Positions 35,396 through 44,517 of a DNA stretch of 45,771 nt are shown here, piece after piece (position 1 is the stretch's first letter; each line of letters opens with the position of its first letter). A program made the position numbers and the translations under genes. This DNA comes from Candidatus Polarisedimenticolia bacterium (GTDB lineage Bacteria > Acidobacteriota > Polarisedimenticolia > Gp22-AA2 > AA152): the NCBI GenBank assembly GCA_036004685.1, contig DASYRE010000026.1:1-45771 (forward strand), written 5' to 3'. The notes beneath the pieces are model-generated. The model was not told the origin of the DNA. It was given only the letters and a program-made list of their open reading frames with translations, and did no database searches.

Positions 35396-35423
35396 TTGAC
35401 AGAGCCGAGCGTCATGCTATAAT
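35396..35423 (+). promoter_or_regulatory. Strong predicted promoter of the yceD-rpmF-plsX-fab operon
   Basis: TTGACA (35396-35401) and TATAAT (35418-35423) are both perfect, with a 16-nt spacer and TGC directly before the -10. It is the closest to consensus in the window. AGAGCC at 35401-35406 and GGCTCT at 35427-35432 form an inverted repeat around the -10, a possible operator. Confidence 0.85.
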
Positions 35424-35445
35424 TCCGGCTCTCGGAGGGGCCCTT

Positions 35446-35973
35446 TTGTTCATTGAAGTCAACAGGATCCCCCCTGAAGGCCTGCGGATTGATCGATCGC
35501 TGAATCTGGATCCCATCGTCCTCGGCGGCGACGTCTCGGCCCCGGTCGGGCCGGCGAGGCTTTCTGGTATGTTCCGCCGCGCGAGGAGGGACGTCGTATT
35601 CAGAGGGACGGTTGAAGCCTCCGTCTCTCTGGCGTGCAGCCGCTGCACCGCCTCCTTCGCACTGCCGGTTTCCGGGAATTGCTACCGCGTCTACCGTCCC
35701 GGTCCCGTGGGTAGGCCCGTCGCCTCCGATCGCGAAATCGACGAAGAGGATCTGGCGGTGACCCCGTACGACGGCGAGCGGATCGACCTCTCCGACATCG
35801 CCCAGGAGCAGATTTACCTGATGATCCCGCTCAAGCCGCTCTGCCGCGACGCCTGCGCCGGGCTCTGCCCGAGCTGCGGCGCCAACCGCAACGTGGCGCC
35901 ATGCGAATGTCCGGATCCCGCCGGTGCGGATCCTTTGACCTTGAAGCTTCCCCTCAAACCTCCGACCCAGTGA
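35446..35973 (+). CDS. yceD: YceD/DUF177-family protein
   Basis: YceD (DUF177) is linked to 23S rRNA metabolism and nearly always precedes rpmF. The 175-residue product shows the family's cysteine motifs: CSRC near residue 65, and [13 protein letters not shown] near 127-140 with a later CEC, which may bind zinc; [19 protein letters not shown] is the conserved core (in part). It starts at TTG 35446 after GGAGGGG, only about 16 nt downstream of the predicted transcription start. Followed by rpmF after 16 nt. Confidence 0.92.
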   Translation: MFIEVNRIPPEGLRIDRSLNLDPIVLGGDVSAPVGPARLSGMFRRARRDVVFRGTVEASVSLACSRCTASFALPVSGNCYRVYRPGPVGRPVASDREIDEEDLAVTPYDGERIDLSDIAQEQIYLMIPLKPLCRDACAGLCPSCGANRNVAPCECPDPAGADPLTLKLPLKPPTQ

Positions 35974-35989
35974 GTGGCAGGACGAAACG

Positions 35990-36172
35990 ATGCCGAACCC
36001 CAAGCGAAGACATTCCAAGGCCCGTAGAGATCGCCGACGCGCCCACGACGGTCTGTCCCGTCCCGCTCTTTCCAAGTGCCCCCAATGCCACGAGGACAAG
36101 ATGCCTCATCGGGTCTGCCCTCATTGCGGCCATTACAAGGGCAGGGAAGTGATCGAGGTCGCGGAAATCTGA
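35990..36172 (+). CDS. rpmF: 50S ribosomal protein L32
   Basis: A 60-residue L32. The basic N-terminus ([19 protein letters not shown]) and zinc ribbon CPQC...CPHC are typical of the four-cysteine form, which needs zinc. It lies between yceD and plsX, the conserved position that links ribosome supply with lipid synthesis. A zinc-free paralogue is not in the window. Confidence 0.97.
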   Translation: MPNPKRRHSKARRDRRRAHDGLSRPALSKCPQCHEDKMPHRVCPHCGHYKGREVIEVAEI

Positions 36173-36226
36173 TGCGCGGCCTGCCGGCCAGTCTCTCCCT
36201 TCCTTTCCCTCCTACGGGATAGCTCC

Positions 36227-37249
36227 ATGGGAGCCACGATCGCCCTGGACGCCATGGGTGGTGACCACGCGCCGGCCAATCCGGTCGCCGGGGCGATTCT
36301 CGCCGCCCGCGAGCTGGGGAGCCGGGTCATCCTGGTGGGACGCCAGGACGAGATCGAGGCAGAGCTGGCGCGCTTCGGGCCGCGCGACCCCTCCCTCACC
36401 ATCGTCCACGCGAGCGAGGTGGTCGGCATGGACGAGGCGCCGGGACTGGCCCTGAGGCGGAAGAAGGACTCCTCGCTGCGGGTCGCCGCGAACCTGGTGC
36501 AGGAGGGCAAGGCGGACGCCCTCGTCTCGGCGGGCAACTCGGGCGCCGTGATGGCCACGGCCATGATCGTCCTCGGGACCGTGGAAGGGGTCGACCGTCC
36601 CGCTCTCGCCGCGGTGGTCCCCAATCTCCGCGGCTATTCCGTCTGGCTGGACGTCGGCGCCAACGTCGACAGCAAGCCCCAGCACATCCATCAATGGGCC
36701 GTCATGGCCCACATCTACGCCCGCAACATCCTGGGAATCGAGACCCCGCGCGTCGGATTGCTGAGCATCGGCGCGGAGGCGGGGAAGGGGAACGACCTGG
36801 TGAAGGAGACCTTCAAGCTCCTGAAGGACTCCGGGCTGAACTTCATCGGGAACGTCGAGGGTCACGACATCTTCAACGGCAACGCCGACGTCATCGTGTG
36901 CGACGGATTCACCGGCAACGTAGCCCTCAAGGTGATCGAGAGCGCCACGGAAACGCTGTTTCATTTCCTCCGGCAGGAGTTCTCGCGGTCCTGGCGCACC
37001 CGCCTCGGCTACCTGCTCTCCCGCCCCGCGTTCAAAGGATTCAAGAAGCGCATCGACTACGCGGAATTCGGCGGGGTGCCCCTGCTGGGCGTCCGGGGGG
37101 CGACGATCATCAGCCACGGGCGCTCGTCGCCGCGCGCCATCCGGAACGCGCTGCGGGTGGCGGGGGAAGTGGTGGATCACCGGGTGAACCAGCAGATCCA
37201 GGATGAAATCCGCAAGGGGTCGCAAGGGATCCAGTCGGTGACCGGATGA
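36227..37249 (+). CDS. plsX: Phosphate acyltransferase PlsX
   Basis: PlsX makes acyl-phosphate from acyl-ACP, the donor for PlsY in phospholipid synthesis, at the inner face of the membrane. The 340-residue product has IALDAMGGDHAP, AGNSGAVMATA, DVGANVDSKPQHI (in part), LSIGAEAGKGNDLVKE and CDGFTGNVALK, all family signatures. It overlaps fabH by 4 nt (ATGA). plsX-fabH coupling is conserved. Confidence 0.97.
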   Translation: MGATIALDAMGGDHAPANPVAGAILAARELGSRVILVGRQDEIEAELARFGPRDPSLTIVHASEVVGMDEAPGLALRRKKDSSLRVAANLVQEGKADALVSAGNSGAVMATAMIVLGTVEGVDRPALAAVVPNLRGYSVWLDVGANVDSKPQHIHQWAVMAHIYARNILGIETPRVGLLSIGAEAGKGNDLVKETFKLLKDSGLNFIGNVEGHDIFNGNADVIVCDGFTGNVALKVIESATETLFHFLRQEFSRSWRTRLGYLLSRPAFKGFKKRIDYAEFGGVPLLGVRGATIISHGRSSPRAIRNALRVAGEVVDHRVNQQIQDEIRKGSQGIQSVTG

Positions 37250-38265
37250 GCGGATCCGCGGCGCGCTCGGCGCACGGCGAATCCCGCCTCCGGGCGGTGG
37301 TCTCCGGAACGGGGTCCTCCCTGCCGCCGGGCGTGCTCACGAACCGGGACCTCGAGAAGATGGTCGACACGTCGGACGACTGGATCACCACGCGCACGGG
37401 CATCAAGGAGCGGCGCATCGCCGGCGAGGGAGAGTACCTTTCGCAGTACGCGACCGAGGCGGCCCGCAAGGCCCTTGAGATGTCGGGCGTGCCGGCGGAG
37501 GAGATCGACCTCATCATCTGCGCGACCGTGACGCCCGATCGCCAGATCCCATCCACCGCCTGCACGATCCAGGACAATCTCGGGGCCTCCCGCGCGGCCG
37601 CGTTCGACCTGGCGGCCGGATGCTCCGGCTACATCTACGGTCTGGCGGCGGCGGATCGCTTCATCGTCGGCGGCGGCTTCCGGCACGTTCTGGTGATCGG
37701 CGCGGAGCTGCTCAGCAAATACGTCGACTGGAAGGATCGGACCACCTGCATCATCTTCGCCGACGGCGCCGGCGCCACGCTGCTGTCGGCGCGCGAGGGG
37801 ACGTCCGGCGTCCTGGCCACCAGCCTGCGCAGCGACGGCTCCATGGCCGATTTCATCTATCTTCCCGCCGGCGGGACGATGATGCCGACTTCCGAGCAGA
37901 CCGTCCGGGATCGGATGCACTTCATCCGGATGAAGGGGAACGAGACGTTCAAGATCGCCGTCCGGAGCATCGAAGAGGTGAGCCGGGAGGTCATCACCGC
38001 GAGCGGCCTGACGCCTTCGGACATCGATCTCTACATTCCCCATCAGGCCAATCGCCGGATCATCGAGGCGGTCGGGACGCGCCTCGGGCTGCGGCCCGAT
38101 CAGCTCTACATGAACATCGACCGGGTCGGAAACACCTCGTCCGCGTCGATCCCGATCGCCCTCGACGAGGTGGTGCGCGCCGGCAAAGTGCACGCGGGCG
38201 ACACCGTCCTGTTCGCCGCCTTCGGAGCGGGGCTGACCTGGGGAGCGGCGCTCCTCCGCTGGTAG
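37246..38265 (+). CDS. fabH: Beta-ketoacyl-ACP synthase III
   Basis: FabH starts fatty-acid synthesis by condensing acetyl-CoA (or a short acyl-CoA) with malonyl-ACP. The 339-residue product has the active-site triad: Cys126 in AAGCSGYIYG, His in PHQANRRI and Asn in VGNTSSASIP. It carries a short N-terminal extension (about 14 residues) before the core RAVVSGTGSSLP. Whether it prefers straight or branched starters cannot be read from the motifs. Confidence 0.97.
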   Translation: MSGSAARSAHGESRLRAVVSGTGSSLPPGVLTNRDLEKMVDTSDDWITTRTGIKERRIAGEGEYLSQYATEAARKALEMSGVPAEEIDLIICATVTPDRQIPSTACTIQDNLGASRAAAFDLAAGCSGYIYGLAAADRFIVGGGFRHVLVIGAELLSKYVDWKDRTTCIIFADGAGATLLSAREGTSGVLATSLRSDGSMADFIYLPAGGTMMPTSEQTVRDRMHFIRMKGNETFKIAVRSIEEVSREVITASGLTPSDIDLYIPHQANRRIIEAVGTRLGLRPDQLYMNIDRVGNTSSASIPIALDEVVRAGKVHAGDTVLFAAFGAGLTWGAALLRW

Positions 38266-38306
38266 CGGCCCCGCCCTTCGATCCCTCCCCAGACACGGAG
38301 ATCTCG

Positions 38307-39257
38307 ATGGCAGCGCACCAGCCGGCTTTCCTGTTCCCGGGACAGGGCTCCCAGAGCGTCGGGATGGGGCGCGCCATGGCGGCCGCCTACCCGGAGTCCC
38401 GGGCCGTCTTCGACGAAGCCGACGCGGCGCTCGGCTTCTCCCTCTCGTCGCTGTGCTTCGAGGGGCCCGAGGATCGCCTCCGCCTCACCGAGCTGACCCA
38501 GCCGGCGATCCTGGCGACGAGCATCGCCCTGCTTCGCCCTCTCCGCGGGCGGGACGTCGCGCCGGCGTGGGTGGCCGGGCACAGCCTGGGGGAGTACTCC
38601 GCGCTGGTGTGCGCCGGCTCGTTGAGCCTTGCGGACGCCCTTCGCCTGGTGCACCGCCGGGGACGTTACATGCAGGAGGCGGTCCCGGTGGGCCGAGGAG
38701 GGATGGCGGCAATCCTGGGACTTCCTGCCGAGCAGGTCGAGGCGCTGTGCCGCGACGAGGCCCGGGGCGAAGTCCTCTCCGCGGCGAATTACAACTCTCC
38801 GGATCAGATCGTCATCGCCGGCTCCGCGGAAGCGGTCGCCCGCGCCGTGCAGTCGGCGCCCCGGCGCGGGGCGAAGCGGGCGATTCCGCTCCCCGTGAGC
38901 GCCCCTTTCCATTGCGAGCTGATGGCCCCGGCGCGCGACCGGCTCGCCCCCGATCTCGGCGCGGCGCGCTTCGCGGATCCTTCCTGCCCGGTGGTCACGA
39001 ATGTCGACGCCCGGCCAATCTCCCGGGGCGAAGAGGCGCGCGAGGGCCTGGTCCGCCAGGTGACGGCTCCGGTGCGCTGGGAAGCCTCCGTCCGGGAGAT
39101 GGCCCGCCTCGGGGCGCGACTTTTCGTCGAAGTCGGCCCCGGAAGGGTGCTGTCGGGCCTGGTCCGCCGGATCGTCCCCGAAGCCGCCGTTCTGAACGTG
39201 GAGGATCCCGCTTCCCTGGACAAGACCCTGGCGGCTCTTTCGGGAGGAGCCTCATGA
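38307..39257 (+). CDS. fabD: Malonyl-CoA:ACP transacylase
   Basis: FabD transfers malonate from CoA to ACP. The 316-residue product has FPGQGSQSVGMG at the N-terminus, the nucleophile Ser93 in GHSLGEYSAL and the catalytic His202 in APFHCELM, plus YNSPDQIVIAG. It starts at ATG 38307, 41 nt after fabH, and overlaps fabG by 4 nt (ATGA). Confidence 0.96.
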   Translation: MAAHQPAFLFPGQGSQSVGMGRAMAAAYPESRAVFDEADAALGFSLSSLCFEGPEDRLRLTELTQPAILATSIALLRPLRGRDVAPAWVAGHSLGEYSALVCAGSLSLADALRLVHRRGRYMQEAVPVGRGGMAAILGLPAEQVEALCRDEARGEVLSAANYNSPDQIVIAGSAEAVARAVQSAPRRGAKRAIPLPVSAPFHCELMAPARDRLAPDLGAARFADPSCPVVTNVDARPISRGEEAREGLVRQVTAPVRWEASVREMARLGARLFVEVGPGRVLSGLVRRIVPEAAVLNVEDPASLDKTLAALSGGAS

Positions 39258-39997
39258 GCCTGAAAGGAAAGGTCACGCTGGTCACGGGAGCCTCCCGGGG
39301 GATCGGGCGCGAGATCGCCCGGCTCCTGGCCGAGGAGGGCTCCGATCTGCTGCTGGTGGCGCGCCCGTCTCCCGATCTGGAAGAGGTGCGGCGGGAATGC
39401 GCCGAGCGGGGGGTCCGGGCCGAATCGGCCCCCCTCGATCTGGGGGATGTCGATTCCCTGGAGCGCCTGCTGCCGGAAGCGCTCGGCCGTTTTCCGCGAA
39501 TCGATCACCTGGTGAACAACGCCGGCGCGACGCGCGACGGACTCCTGATGCGGATGAAGCGGAAGGATTGGGAGGATGTCCTGGCCGTCAACCTCACCGC
39601 CGCCTACGTGATCACCCGGGCCGTCGTCCCTGCGATGCTCAAGGCGCGCTACGGCCGGATCGTTAACGTCAGCTCGGTGGTCGGCCAGATCGGCAATCCG
39701 GGGCAGGCCAACTATTGCGCCAGCAAAGCCGGCCTCCTCGGATTCACCTTCTCGCTGGCCCGCGAGCTGGCCTCGCGCAACATCACCGTCAACGCCGTCG
39801 CACCCGGGTTCATCGAGACCGCGATGACCGCGCAGCTGCCGCCGCCGGCGCGCGAGGCCCTTCTCGCCCGCATCCCCCTGGGCCGGATGGGCACCTCCCG
39901 GGACGTGGCCGAAGGGGTCCGGTTCCTGATGGGGGAAGGGGCCTCCTACATCACCGGCGCCGTCCTGAACATCAGCGGCGGCCTCCACATGGAGTGA
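39254..39997 (+). CDS. fabG: 3-oxoacyl-ACP reductase
   Basis: FabG reduces 3-oxoacyl-ACP with NADPH in the elongation cycle. The 247-residue short-chain dehydrogenase has TGASRGIGREIA (cofactor loop), NNAGATRDGLLMRM, the triad Ser140, Tyr154 and Lys158 (VNVSSVVGQ, YCASKAG) and NAVAPGFIETAMT. Position between fabD and acpP confirms FabG over other SDRs. Confidence 0.96.
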   Translation: MSLKGKVTLVTGASRGIGREIARLLAEEGSDLLLVARPSPDLEEVRRECAERGVRAESAPLDLGDVDSLERLLPEALGRFPRIDHLVNNAGATRDGLLMRMKRKDWEDVLAVNLTAAYVITRAVVPAMLKARYGRIVNVSSVVGQIGNPGQANYCASKAGLLGFTFSLARELASRNITVNAVAPGFIETAMTAQLPPPAREALLARIPLGRMGTSRDVAEGVRFLMGEGASYITGAVLNISGGLHME

Positions 39998-40034
39998 GCT
40001 CTTCCCCCCCGCCCCGGTTCCACAGGGAAATGGG

Positions 40035-40040
40035 TATAAT
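40035..40040 (+). promoter_or_regulatory. Perfect -10 box before acpP
   Basis: TATAAT in the 100-nt fabG-acpP gap; no good -35 at 16-18 nt. It may give extra acpP transcripts, as seen for acpP in E. coli. A full TAAGGAGG Shine-Dalgarno (40083-40090) stands seven nt before the acpP ATG, the best ribosome site in the window. Confidence 0.45.
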
Positions 40041-40097
40041 ACGCGCCCGCAGGGACGTCGCACCCTGCATGTCGAACCAGCCTAAGGAGGAAACGGG

Positions 40098-40328
40098 ATG
40101 ACAGTCGAGGAGAAGGTCAAGGGAATCATCATGGAGCAGCTCGGGGTGGACGCCGAGGAGGTCACGCCGGAGGCTTCCTTCGTCAACGATCTTGGCGCCG
40201 ACTCGCTGGACACCGTGGAGCTCGTCATGGCGCTGGAAGAGGCGTTCAAGATCGAGATCAGCGACGAGGACGCGGAGAAGATCGCGACCGTCTCCGACGC
40301 CATCAAGTACATCGAGAGCCATGCGTGA
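40098..40328 (+). CDS. acpP: Acyl carrier protein
   Basis: A 76-residue acidic ACP, the carrier of growing acyl chains. Ser36 in [12 protein letters not shown] is the phosphopantetheine attachment site. Helix-loop pattern [25 protein letters not shown] and IPDE-like [12 protein letters not shown] are typical. Its strong Shine-Dalgarno and partial own promoter suit its usual high level. Confidence 0.98.
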   Translation: MTVEEKVKGIIMEQLGVDAEEVTPEASFVNDLGADSLDTVELVMALEEAFKIEISDEDAEKIATVSDAIKYIESHA

Positions 40329-40358
40329 GAGGAGCTGAATCCCGGAGGGGGTGCCGCG

Positions 40359-41600
40359 TTGGAGCGTAGAGTCGTCATCACGGGGATGGGCATCATCTCG
40401 CCCCTGGGGGTCGGGACCGAGGCCAACTGGTCGGCCATGCTGGCCGGGCGGAGTGGCGTCGGCCCCATCACGCGATTCGACGCGACCGCCTATCCCTCGC
40501 GGATCGCCGGCGAGGTCCGCGACTTCAACCCGGAAGACTTCATCCCCAAGAAGGACGTCAAGAAGATGGACCGGTTCATCCATTACGCCGTGGCGGCCAG
40601 CCAGCTGGCGGTGGACGATTCGGCCCTGGCGATCGACGCGTCGAACGGCGATCGCGTCGGGGTCTACATCGGATCCGGAATCGGCGGCCTGCCGTCGATC
40701 GAGCGGCAGCACGCCTCCCTGCTCGAAACGGGCCCGGATCGGATCTCGCCCTTCTTCATCGTCGGCCTGATCGTCAATCTGGCCTCGGGCCAGGTCTCCA
40801 TCCGCTTCGGCGCGAAAGGGCCGAACCTGGCGGCCTGCACCGCCTGCGCCACCGGCAGCCACAGCATCGGCGACTCGTTCGAGATCATCAAGCGGGGGGA
40901 CGCGGACGCCATGATCTGCGGCGGCACCGAGGCGGTCATCACGCCGCTCGCCGTCGGAGGGTTCTGCGCCATGCGGGCCCTTTCGACCCGGAACGACGAG
41001 CCCGAGAAGGCGAGCCGCCCCTTCGATCTGAAGCGCGACGGCTTCGTCATGGGGGAAGGGGCGGGGATCCTGATTCTCGAGGAGCTGGGCTGCGCCCTGA
41101 AGAGGAACGCCCGCATCTACGCCGAGATGGCCGGCTACGGGCTCACCGGCGACGCCTTCCACGTCTCCGCCCCGTCGGCCGACGGGGACGGACCGGTCCG
41201 GGTCATGGCCGCCGCGTTGAAGGACGCGGGAGTCACTCCCGACGCGGTCGATTACATCAACGCGCACGGCACGTCGACGCCGGCGGGGGACAAGGTCGAG
41301 ACGCTCGCGATCCACCGCGTCTTCGGCGATCGAGCCCGGAGGATCGCGATCAGCTCCACGAAATCGATGACCGGCCATCTCCTCGGCGCGGCGGGCGGTC
41401 TCGAGACGGCCGTCACGGCGCTCGCGGTGGCGCGGGACGTGGTCCCGCCGACGATCAATCTCGAGGTCCCCGACCCGGAGTGCGACCTCGATTACGTCCC
41501 TCTCAAGGCCCGCCCGATGACCGTCCGCTACGCGCTCAACAATTCCTTCGGCTTCGGGGGGACGAACGCCTGCCTTCTCTTGAAGAAGTACGAGGCGTAG
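40359..41600 (+). CDS. fabF: Beta-ketoacyl-ACP synthase II
   Basis: FabF elongates acyl-ACP by condensation with malonyl-ACP. The 413-residue product has VITGMGIISPLG, active-site Cys163 in TACATGSHSI, His residues in NAHGTSTPAGD and SMTGHLLGAAGG, and NNSFGFGGTNA at the C-terminus. The start is TTG 40359 after GGAGGGG. The usual FabA/FabZ and enoyl reductase genes are not in the window. Confidence 0.97.
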   Translation: MERRVVITGMGIISPLGVGTEANWSAMLAGRSGVGPITRFDATAYPSRIAGEVRDFNPEDFIPKKDVKKMDRFIHYAVAASQLAVDDSALAIDASNGDRVGVYIGSGIGGLPSIERQHASLLETGPDRISPFFIVGLIVNLASGQVSIRFGAKGPNLAACTACATGSHSIGDSFEIIKRGDADAMICGGTEAVITPLAVGGFCAMRALSTRNDEPEKASRPFDLKRDGFVMGEGAGILILEELGCALKRNARIYAEMAGYGLTGDAFHVSAPSADGDGPVRVMAAALKDAGVTPDAVDYINAHGTSTPAGDKVETLAIHRVFGDRARRIAISSTKSMTGHLLGAAGGLETAVTALAVARDVVPPTINLEVPDPECDLDYVPLKARPMTVRYALNNSFGFGGTNACLLLKKYEA

Positions 41601-41646
41601 GGCGGCGCCGGGGGCGGCGCGCCACTTCCCGCGAGGACCCGCGACC

Positions 41647-42435
41647 ATGAAGATCGCCGTCTGCGTCAAGCAGGTTCCCGACACCGAGACGAAGATCCGC
41701 ATCCGCGCCGACGGCCGGTCGATCGAGGAGGCCGGTGTCAATTTCGTCGTCAGCCCTTACGACGAATACGCCGTGGAGGAGGCGCTGCGCCTCAAGGAGA
41801 AGCAGGGGGGCGAGGTCGTGGCTTTCACGGTGGGCGACGAGCGGGCCGCCACGGCCTTGAGGACCGTCCTCGCCATGGGCGCCGACCGTGGCGTCCACTT
41901 GAAGGATCCCGCCTTCGAGGGTTCCGATGCCCTGGGAATCTCGCGGATCCTCGCGGCGGCCCTGAAGAAGACGTCTTTCGACCTGATCCTCTTCGGCAAG
42001 CAGGCGGTGGGGACCGATCAGGGTCAGGTGGGACCGAGGGTCGCCGAGCTGCTCGATCTGCCCCACGTCTCGGTCGTGGTTTCCCTGGCCGTGGAGGCGG
42101 GACGCCTCACGGCGGAGCGTGAGATCGAGGGCGCGCTCGAGATCGTCGAGAGCCCCCTGCCGGCCGTGATCACCGCCCAGAAGGGGCTCAACGAGCCGCG
42201 CTATGCCTCGTTGAAAGGCATCCTGGCCGCGAAGAAGAAGGAGATCCTCACGGTGACGCTCGCCGATCTGGGCCTGGAGGCCTCGTCGGTCGGGGCCGCG
42301 GGCGCCCGCGAGATCTGGGAGAAGCTGGAGGTTCCGCCGTCCCGCGGCGCCGGCAAGATTCTCAAGGACATGGAGCCGGCCGCGGCGGCGCGTGAGCTGG
42401 TGCGGCTGCTGCGCGAAGAGGCGAAAGTCCTCTAA
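41647..42435 (+). CDS. etfB: Electron transfer flavoprotein beta subunit
   Basis: EtfB binds AMP/FAD and with EtfA shuttles electrons from acyl-CoA and other flavin dehydrogenases to the membrane quinone pool. The 262-residue product shows KIAVCVKQVPDTE, NPYD-like VVSPYDEYAVEEAL, GKQAVGTDQGQVGP and a VESPLPAVITAQKGLNEPRY block (in part), the beta-subunit signature. It is 17 nt ahead of etfA. No acyl-CoA dehydrogenase is adjacent. Confidence 0.95.
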   Translation: MKIAVCVKQVPDTETKIRIRADGRSIEEAGVNFVVSPYDEYAVEEALRLKEKQGGEVVAFTVGDERAATALRTVLAMGADRGVHLKDPAFEGSDALGISRILAAALKKTSFDLILFGKQAVGTDQGQVGPRVAELLDLPHVSVVVSLAVEAGRLTAEREIEGALEIVESPLPAVITAQKGLNEPRYASLKGILAAKKKEILTVTLADLGLEASSVGAAGAREIWEKLEVPPSRGAGKILKDMEPAAAARELVRLLREEAKVL

Positions 42436-42452
42436 TCCCGAACGAGGAGCCC

Positions 42453-43433
42453 GTGCCGAAGGACGTTCTGGTATTCGTCGAATCGCGCGCCGGCCAGGTG
42501 AAGCGGCCGAGCCTGCAGGCCCTGAGCGAGGGGCGGCGCGTCGCGGACGCGCTCGGCGCGAAGCTGCGGGCGCTGCTGATCGGCTCGCAGGTCGAGGCGC
42601 TCGCCTCCGAGCTCGCCGCGCACGGCCCCGACTCCGTCCTGATCGCCGAGCACCCCTTGCTGGCGCATTACCAGGCCGAGGCCTTCACCGCCGTCCTCGC
42701 GGAAGCGGTGCGGACCACCGCTTCGGAATACGCCTTCCTCTCAGCGACGGCGATGGGCCGGGACCTCGCGGCCCGGGCCGCCGCCCGTCTCGAGGCGGGC
42801 CTCGCTTCCGACTGCACGCACGCCGAAGTCACCGCCGGCGAGCTGCGGGTCAAGCGGCCGGTCTATTCCGGGAAGGCGGTCGCCACTGTGCGCCTGGCGG
42901 GCTCCCCGAGCCTCGCCACGCTTCGGCCGAACGCGTTTCCCCTCGCGGCGGCGCCCCGCACGCCGTCGATCGAGAAGCTCTCTCTCGACCTCCCGGAGTC
43001 CCGGATCCGGGCCCGCACGACGGGGATCAAGGCGAGCGAGGCGGCGGAGATCGACGTGGCCGAAGCGGCGATCGTCGTCTCGGGGGGACGGGCCATGAAG
43101 GGCCCGGAGAATTTCGCGCTGATCCGCTCCCTGGCCGAGGCCCTCGGAGGGGCGATGGGCGCCTCCCGGGCGGCGGTCGACGCCGGCTGGGTGGGGCACC
43201 AGTACCAGGTGGGACAGACGGGCAAAGTGGTCTCGCCGATGCTCTACATCGCCTGCGGCATCTCCGGAGCGATCCAGCACCTGGCCGGAATGTCGACCTC
43301 CAAGGTCATCGTCGCCATCAACAAGGACGCGGAAGCTCCCATCTTCAAGCTGGCCGACTACGGAATCGTGGGTGATCTCTACGAGATCCTTCCGAAGCTC
43401 ACCGAAGAGGTCCGGCGGATGAAGGGCCAGTAG
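42453..43433 (+). CDS. etfA: Electron transfer flavoprotein alpha subunit
   Basis: EtfA carries the FAD cofactor of the ETF heterodimer. The 326-residue product has the N-terminal [18 protein letters not shown], the middle [13 protein letters not shown], and the C-terminal FAD-binding [20 protein letters not shown] (in part), [16 protein letters not shown] and [22 protein letters not shown] (in part). GTG start after GAGGAG. It has no extra ferredoxin domain, so a conventional, non-bifurcating role is more likely, though this was not tested. Confidence 0.95.
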   Translation: MPKDVLVFVESRAGQVKRPSLQALSEGRRVADALGAKLRALLIGSQVEALASELAAHGPDSVLIAEHPLLAHYQAEAFTAVLAEAVRTTASEYAFLSATAMGRDLAARAAARLEAGLASDCTHAEVTAGELRVKRPVYSGKAVATVRLAGSPSLATLRPNAFPLAAAPRTPSIEKLSLDLPESRIRARTTGIKASEAAEIDVAEAAIVVSGGRAMKGPENFALIRSLAEALGGAMGASRAAVDAGWVGHQYQVGQTGKVVSPMLYIACGISGAIQHLAGMSTSKVIVAINKDAEAPIFKLADYGIVGDLYEILPKLTEEVRRMKGQ

Positions 43434-43445
43434 CGAGGGGGCAGG

Positions 43446-44504
43446 TTGCCAAGCCAGGGGAAACCCCTCCAGATCCGCGAGAAGCTCGAAGAGATCGAAG
43501 CCAAGACGCTGCATCCCCGCGCCTGTCTGTCCTCCCGCTCGCGGGGCCGCCCCCGTCCCGAGCCTCCCGACGAGATCCGGCCCTGCTTCCAGCGGGACCG
43601 GGATCGCATCATCCACTGCAAGGCTTTCCGCCGCCTGATGCACAAGACCCAGGTCTTCCTCGCCCCCGAAGGGGATCACTATCGGACGCGCCTAACGCAC
43701 ACCCTGGAAGTCGCCCAGATCGCCCGGACCATCGCCAAAGCCCTCTGCCTGAACGAGAGCCTGACGGAGGCGATCGCGATGGCCCACGATCTCGGCCATC
43801 CCCCGTTCGGGCACGCCGGCGAGGCGGTCCTGGATCGAATGGTGCCGGGCGGCTTTTCCCATTACAAGCAGAGCCTGCGCGTCGTGGACCGCCTGGAGAA
43901 CGACGGCAAAGGGCTCAACCTGACGCACGAGGTGCGCGACGGCATCGTCAAGCATTCGAAAGGGGAGGGACAGATTCTTCCGGAGGACGCCCGGCGCCGC
44001 GCCGCCACGCTCGAGGGCCAGGCGGTGCGCGTGGCCGACATCTTCGCTTATTCGAACGCCGATCTGGACGACGCCTTCCGGGCGGGATTGCTCCGCCCGG
44101 ACGACGTGCCGCGAGCCATCCAGAAAGTCCTGGGCCCGACCTCCTCCGAGCGGATCGCGACGCTCGTCAAGGACGTCGTCAGGAGCACGATGCAGTCGGA
44201 TCTCGATCGGATCCGGATGAGCGGGGAGGTCCTGCAGGGATTGAACGATCTGCGCGGATTTCTGTTCGAGCGGGTCTACCGGAACGAGGCGTCGGTCCGC
44301 GAGTTCCGGAAGGCCGAGGAGGTCCTGTCGCGGATTCGCGAGCACGTCCTCCGCCACCCCGGAAAGACGCTGGGTGAGGCGCCGCGCAGCGCTTCCCGCC
44401 GGAACCGGCTGGCGCTCGACTTCATCGCCGGCATGACCGACCGCTACGCCATCGCGCTCTTCAAGGAGATCGCCGTTCCCCGCCCGTGGGTGGGTCTCAC
44501 CTGA
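43446..44504 (+). CDS. dgt: dGTPase-like dNTP triphosphohydrolase
   Basis: Dgt-family enzymes hydrolyse dNTPs to nucleoside and triphosphate. The 352-residue product has the HD metal set: His85 in TRLTHTLEVAQIA, His114-Asp115 in AHDLGHPPFGHAGE and Asp198 in VADIFAYSNADLDDA, with FRRLMHKTQVF before. Usual proteins have AxRIAYxNHDxDDA in the last site; here it is ADIFAYSNADLDDA, with conserved Asp. Length suits the dGTPase-like subclass (about 330-380). TTG start, 12 nt after etfA. Confidence 0.93.
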   Translation: MPSQGKPLQIREKLEEIEAKTLHPRACLSSRSRGRPRPEPPDEIRPCFQRDRDRIIHCKAFRRLMHKTQVFLAPEGDHYRTRLTHTLEVAQIARTIAKALCLNESLTEAIAMAHDLGHPPFGHAGEAVLDRMVPGGFSHYKQSLRVVDRLENDGKGLNLTHEVRDGIVKHSKGEGQILPEDARRRAATLEGQAVRVADIFAYSNADLDDAFRAGLLRPDDVPRAIQKVLGPTSSERIATLVKDVVRSTMQSDLDRIRMSGEVLQGLNDLRGFLFERVYRNEASVREFRKAEEVLSRIREHVLRHPGKTLGEAPRSASRRNRLALDFIAGMTDRYAIALFKEIAVPRPWVGLT

Positions 44505-44517
44505 CGCAGCCGCCCGC

